From assembly GCA_003024985.2 (NCBI GenBank), contig PXIH01S0055569.1: DNA of 11,017 bases; one strand, given 5' to 3'. The position numbers and the translations under genes are program-made. Origin of the DNA: Euperipatoides rowelli (Eukaryota; Onychophora; Udeonychophora; Euonychophora; Peripatopsidae). Of the stretch, positions 7,831-11,017 are shown piece after piece; the stretch's first letter is position 1; every line of letters starts with the position of its first letter. The notes below the pieces were generated by a model, which saw only the letters and a program-made list of their open reading frames with translations, was not told the origin of the DNA and searched no databases.

Positions 7831-8160
7831 ACAATCTTTTAAATTTAAAATAGAACAAGTTAGAATTTCTAACACCAAGAAAATCTTTTGAGAACGGTTA
7901 CCTTCCCAATAATTGTACACAAGAAATGTTTTACCTGGAAAAAAAAAATCCATATTGCACTACCGGTAAATAAAACCAAAGACTTCATTGATAAAGTCAT
8001 TGACAGGACCTATTACAAACAAGAACTACAAGTCTTTAAAAAAATATTGCGATTATTATAATGTTGAAAAATTTCAAAACAAGAAAAAAGATCACAAAAA
8101 TATCTTATTGTCGAGGTTATCTCCATTTAATTGAGTAATGGAAAAAGTCTTTAAAAAATT
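7831..8160 (+). pseudogene. Integrase SH3-like and chromodomain-like tail, broken
   Basis: Three blocks in three frames follow the insertion. KFKIEQVRISNTKKIF (7841-7888) resembles the start of the SH3-like C-terminal domain of F54H12.3-type integrases and then meets a stop. RTYYKQELQVFKK (8005-8043) resembles the end of that domain, with a stop at 8059-8061. A shifted frame from 8051 (YNVEKF, then NILLSRL and a stop at 8132) looks like the remains of a chromodomain, a known C-terminal addition in Maverick/Polinton and chromovirus integrases. The order and spacing fit one original protein. The chromodomain call is the weakest of the three. Confidence 0.6.
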
Positions 8161-8592
8161 ATGACATTTTTATTCTATTTTACCTTCCAATAGCTGTATG
8201 GAATATATATCCTGAAAATACATCTCAAAATTTAAAAATCAAACTTTTTAATCTTTAGTTTTAAGTGGTGTGGATTATGACGTAGGAGTAGCGGAAATAC
8301 AATACCCACAGACATGGTATACTATCGATAGAAATAAATAAATTTTGTTCATAAATTAAGAGTGGGATATCCATATTGAAAAATTTACAATTCTAGTAGG
8401 TATTTATACCACAATCAAAGAACTTATCAATGCTAACAATAAATCCATTAAATAGACTTATTTTAGTTTCAAAGTACTACAATTGAACTTTCAAACATGT
8501 ATTAATATGACTATAGGGGAAAATTTAAGCTTTTTCAGAATTGCAACTATCAGAATATAAGTAAACGTCTAGGATTTGTAGAAGCTAAATAG
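8161..8592 (+). pseudogene. Structural-protein-like gene start of the same element
   Basis: An ATG at 8161 opens a frame that breaks after ten codons. The continuing similarity appears in other frames: NIYPENTSQNLKIKLFN (about 8200-8250), VGVAEIQYPQTWYTI (about 8279-8323), VGIYTTIKELINANNKSIK (about 8398-8454) and ISKRLGFVEAK (about 8557-8589). This series of blocks matches my memory of a protein, sometimes annotated next to F54H12.3-type integrases in animals, that is thought to be a virion-type structural component of Maverick/Polinton elements. I do not assign it to a named capsid gene. Several stops and at least three frameshifts make it non-functional. It lies directly after the integrase tail in the same orientation, and a LINE begins about 70 bp downstream. 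Confidence 0.5.
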
Positions 8593-8671
8593 ATATTAAA
8601 ATTCATATAATGATTTTTAATCCTTTAGAAATTCATTTATAAGTTTTATTTCTATTCGCTAGATGGCAGTA

Positions 8672-9772
8672 AAGAATGAAGTTGTGTTTGGAGTTTTGTA
8701 GTGAAAAATCAAAGATTATGAGGTTAAATAAAAAAGAGGAGGTGGTACAAGGTTAGTAAAGGAGTAGTGGGTTTTAAATAATATGGTTTTGAAGGAAGTA
8801 AAGAATTATGATTATTTAGGGAGTAACATTTAATAATGATAAATGTTATTTAGGGATTGGGAGAAGAAAATATATAAAAAAAATTGGGAATAATAAGGGG
8901 ATAATAAGAAAGGTTGCATCTATGAGTTTTAATAAATATGAGGTGGTTAGGACTTTAGTTGCAGACTTACATTGCCGGGTTTGATGTATGGGTGTGATGT
9001 TTTAGTTTTGAATGGGGATATAAGGAAGAGATGGAATGGAGCGCAGAATGAGATGGGGAGGTTGGCTTTGGGAGGGCATACATTTATGGCTTTAGAAGCA
9101 ATACAAGGGATATGAGGTGGAGTAATTTTTTAAGTAGGGAAGCTAAAGTTTAGTTAAAGAGGTTTGGTAGATTGCAGTTTCTAGGGAATAATAGGGTTTG
9201 TAAATGGGTGTTTAGGGATAGTATGATGAGTAAAAAAACTGAATGGTTTAAGAGGGTGTTATATTTAGCGAAAAAGATAGATGGGGAGAGGTTTAGTTTG
9301 TATTTGAGCTTGTGGACAGGGGATTTGGGAAAATTGATGGAAAATGAGGATTATGGAAATTGAATTAAAAAATTAGAGGAAATTATTAAGGATAAGAAAA
9401 GGAGTATTTAGGAAGAAAACTTTAGAGATTTATAGAAATAAAAATTTTATTAGGGAGGAGGGTATTCTAATATGGGAATGATGGGAGTAAATTGTTGTTT
9501 CAGGCTAGGGCGGGTTGTTTGAAAACAAGAGATAGGTTGAAATATTGGATGGGAGGATACTCGTTTATGTAGTTATGTGGGAAGGAGGAGGAGAATTTAA
9601 AACATTATTTTGTAATATGTTAGGGATAATATAAAGAGAGAGGAGGGAGTAGTGGGTGAAGGGGAAAATGAAGAGATGATTGGGAGATGGTTGTGTTTTA
9701 AGGGAGGGGAATAGTGGATGGGGTGGGTAAAGGGTTTATTGGTTGAGTGGGAAAGAAGGGTGGTTTTAATAC
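8672..9772 (+). pseudogene. LINE reverse-transcriptase C-terminal remnant
   Basis: Blocks in order, across changing frames: EKSKIMRLNKKEE (from about 8703), then KNYDYLGSN (8801-8827), the YxYLG motif near the end of the RT domain. LPGLMYGCDVLVLNGD (about 8972-9019) and GRLALGGHTFMALEAIQG (from about 9059) are the thumb region typical of LINE proteins. LKRFGRLQFLGNNRVCKWVF (from about 9152) lies at the start of a longer open stretch ending at 9361. LCGKEEENLKHYFVIC (9573-9620) is the C...H...C cluster typical of LINE C termini. In-frame stops and shifts (for example near 9110, at 9361 and at 9570) disable it. The YADD catalytic box is not present because the copy is truncated upstream of this point. 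Confidence 0.8.
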
Positions 9773-9823
9773 AATCCGGCTAACATGTCGATGACTCCGG
9801 AGATAAGGAGCAGCCAAAATTCA

Positions 9824-9846
9824 TCCTATCCTATCCCTATCCTACT
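9824..9846 (+). repeat. TCCTA-type tail of the LINE
   Basis: Short repeats of CCTAT/TCCTA close the LINE 3' end. Just before them CTCC (9795-9798) can pair with GGAG (9807-9810) to form a small hairpin in the 3' UTR, a position where LINE reverse transcriptases often recognise their RNA. Confidence 0.7.
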
Positions 9847-9850
9847 TACT

Positions 9851-11017
9851 GAAAAGTATAGCAGGGTCCTTTTTTTTTTCTGGTATTAACATTTTTCTTT
9901 CCTTATGTTTTGCTAGTAGGCCTAAATAAAGTAAACTCCATATAGCCTAGACTACTTCTTACAAAAACCATTTCTTAATGTTATGTAATTAATATTAAGC
10001 TAATTTACTGAATTTTTATAAATTTAATAACCTTCCATATTAAATTTGGAATAACTATATGTTAAAATGTCTTTGGTATCGACTAGTTTGCTACAAGTTT
10101 TTGCCAGTACAAATTTGTGAGAAAATATTACTTATGTACAGACAGTATAAGAATATAAAAAAATTTTAAAAAATATTTTAATACTGCAATAAATACTGGA
10201 TAAATTACACAGTATTAATATATGATACAAAATTATATTTTTTTTTTTTAGTTTCTTATAGCATTAGGCCAATTAAGATTTCCTTAAAAAAAAAAAAAAA
10301 AAAAAAAACGGAACAAAAAAAATGCAAATATCAATTTAAAATTCACTGATTTAGTTTTTTTATAATGCATAGTTAAGGGCACCACAAAAAAATATTTTTG
10401 TTATTCTTCCCCTACCTGGTTACGAAAATAATGCCTGCTGGCATGGATTTTTTTTTTTAAAAAAAAGTTGACAATCTCTTGTTAAAATAACCCAATTTAT
10501 GGCAATAATGTGTGATAAAAATATACTGTATATTAAAATGTTTTAAAAAATCGGTTTGGTCAGTTTTTTTGTTGCAAGGGTTTTTTTTTTTTTGTGTGTG
10601 GTCAAATCGTTGATTTTTTTTAAATAAAAAAAGTCACCTTTTAAATCCAAACCAACTAATTTTACAAAAAGTTCTTCATAATTGAGCTCCATCTGCCGGG
10701 AGTGACAAGTACTAAGAGTTTACTAGGAGTGAATGGTGTTTTTTTATATACACTATCATAGTTTGCTAGTGATAACCCAATCCTACTTGGGAGTTGATTT
10801 TGTAAAAAAAAAAAAAAAAAAATGAGTATGGAAAATGATAAATATATAATTTTCAATTTGTATTCTGAGGTGTTTGTTAATTGAATCACTGGTAATAATA
10901 ATAAGATGAAATAACAATTGAAATATTTCCTTGATATAAACTGCATACAAATGTGCTTATACTATACAGTATATACAGTAACTATGTTCTGTATTCTGCA
11001 TTTACAATGTGTTGGCT
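9851..11017. other. A+T-rich DNA with homopolymers, no gene
   Basis: Contains A runs at 10286-10308 (23 A) and 10804-10822 (19 A) and several T runs near 10239, 10449 and 10580. A minus-strand open frame at 10662-10946 includes a phenylalanine run that is simply the second A tract read backwards. It is hydrophobic by composition and has no motif. No tRNA, rRNA or transposon signature is recognised here. Confidence 0.55.

Larger units (their letters stand above)
6831..8600 (+). mobile_element. Decayed Maverick/Polinton-like DNA transposon remnant
   Basis: Broken pieces of two genes occur in a plausible order on the plus strand. First comes a retrovirus-type DDE integrase (core, catalytic-Glu segment, SH3-like and chromodomain-like tail). 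Then comes the start of a second gene resembling the structural protein that often accompanies F54H12.3-type integrases. Self-synthesising Maverick/Polinton elements are the known source of this gene pair, so that assignment is favoured, but it rests on recalled motifs. No terminal inverted repeats, polymerase B, protease or ATPase are visible, so the element is a fragment. It has been rearranged by fold-backs and cut by a SINE-like insertion, and a LINE lies just downstream. Multiple stops and frameshifts mean no function is expected. Confidence 0.6.
8665..9850 (+). mobile_element. 5'-truncated non-LTR retrotransposon (LINE)
   Basis: The segment holds the last third of a LINE reverse-transcriptase protein followed by a short 3' UTR and a tail of TCCTA/CCTAT repeats at 9824-9846. 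The left boundary is set where strand composition turns sharply C-poor and LINE-like protein begins. Missing 5' sequence is usual for LINE copies. I could not find a target-site duplication with confidence. The clade is not assigned. The tail of short repeats, not poly(A), fits several I/Jockey- or RTE-like groups. Confidence 0.8.

Noticed and set aside
10662-10946. Minus-strand 94-codon open frame with apparent membrane segment
   Set aside because: The phenylalanine run is the 19-A tract read in reverse and the rest is composition-driven.

Overview
The window looks like nuclear DNA of an invertebrate animal. It is strongly A+T-rich, has long gene-free stretches with homopolymers and minisatellites, and carries one intron-less C2H2 zinc-finger reading frame among decayed transposons. 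The single-exon poly-zinc-finger with repeated CxxCDYK/CDFK fingers, the LINE with a TCCTA-type 3' tail and the F54H12.3-type integrase would suit an arthropod or another invertebrate. I cannot name the species from sequence alone.

Layout. 1-222 is a 33-bp minisatellite and 409-655 a 23-bp minisatellite, the latter containing a perfect 31-bp fold-back. 656-1338 is A+T-rich and ends in a convincing splice acceptor. 1339-1602 is a possible 5' leader with a short upstream ORF. 1603-3021 encodes a 472-residue protein of 16 tandem C2H2 finger positions, 15 intact and one (finger 11) split by an 18-residue insertion. 3022-5340 is a possible 3'UTR followed by unassigned intergenic DNA. 5341-5980 is a degenerate minisatellite whose unit pairs an AAGATGG-like and a CACTTCCGGTT-like motif. 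6040-6830 holds nothing recognisable.

The most interesting part is a transposon palimpsest at 6831-9850. At the bottom is a broken element resembling a Maverick/Polinton-type (virus-like) DNA transposon. It shows integrase core fragments, the integrase catalytic-Glu segment, an SH3-like C-terminal segment, a chromodomain-like tail, and then the start of a second gene that resembles the structural protein often found beside such integrases. The integrase core is folded back on itself twice (6831-7284). A roughly 246-bp SINE-like insertion with a 12-bp target-site duplication splits the integrase tail (7561-7830). A 5'-truncated LINE reverse-transcriptase remnant lies just downstream of the structural gene (8665-9850); its sense strand is almost devoid of C. 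9851-11017 is A+T-rich DNA with long A and T runs and no gene that I can support.

Only the zinc-finger gene looks intact and functional. All transposon protein matches are from recalled family patterns, not from a search, and every element copy here carries stops and frameshifts.
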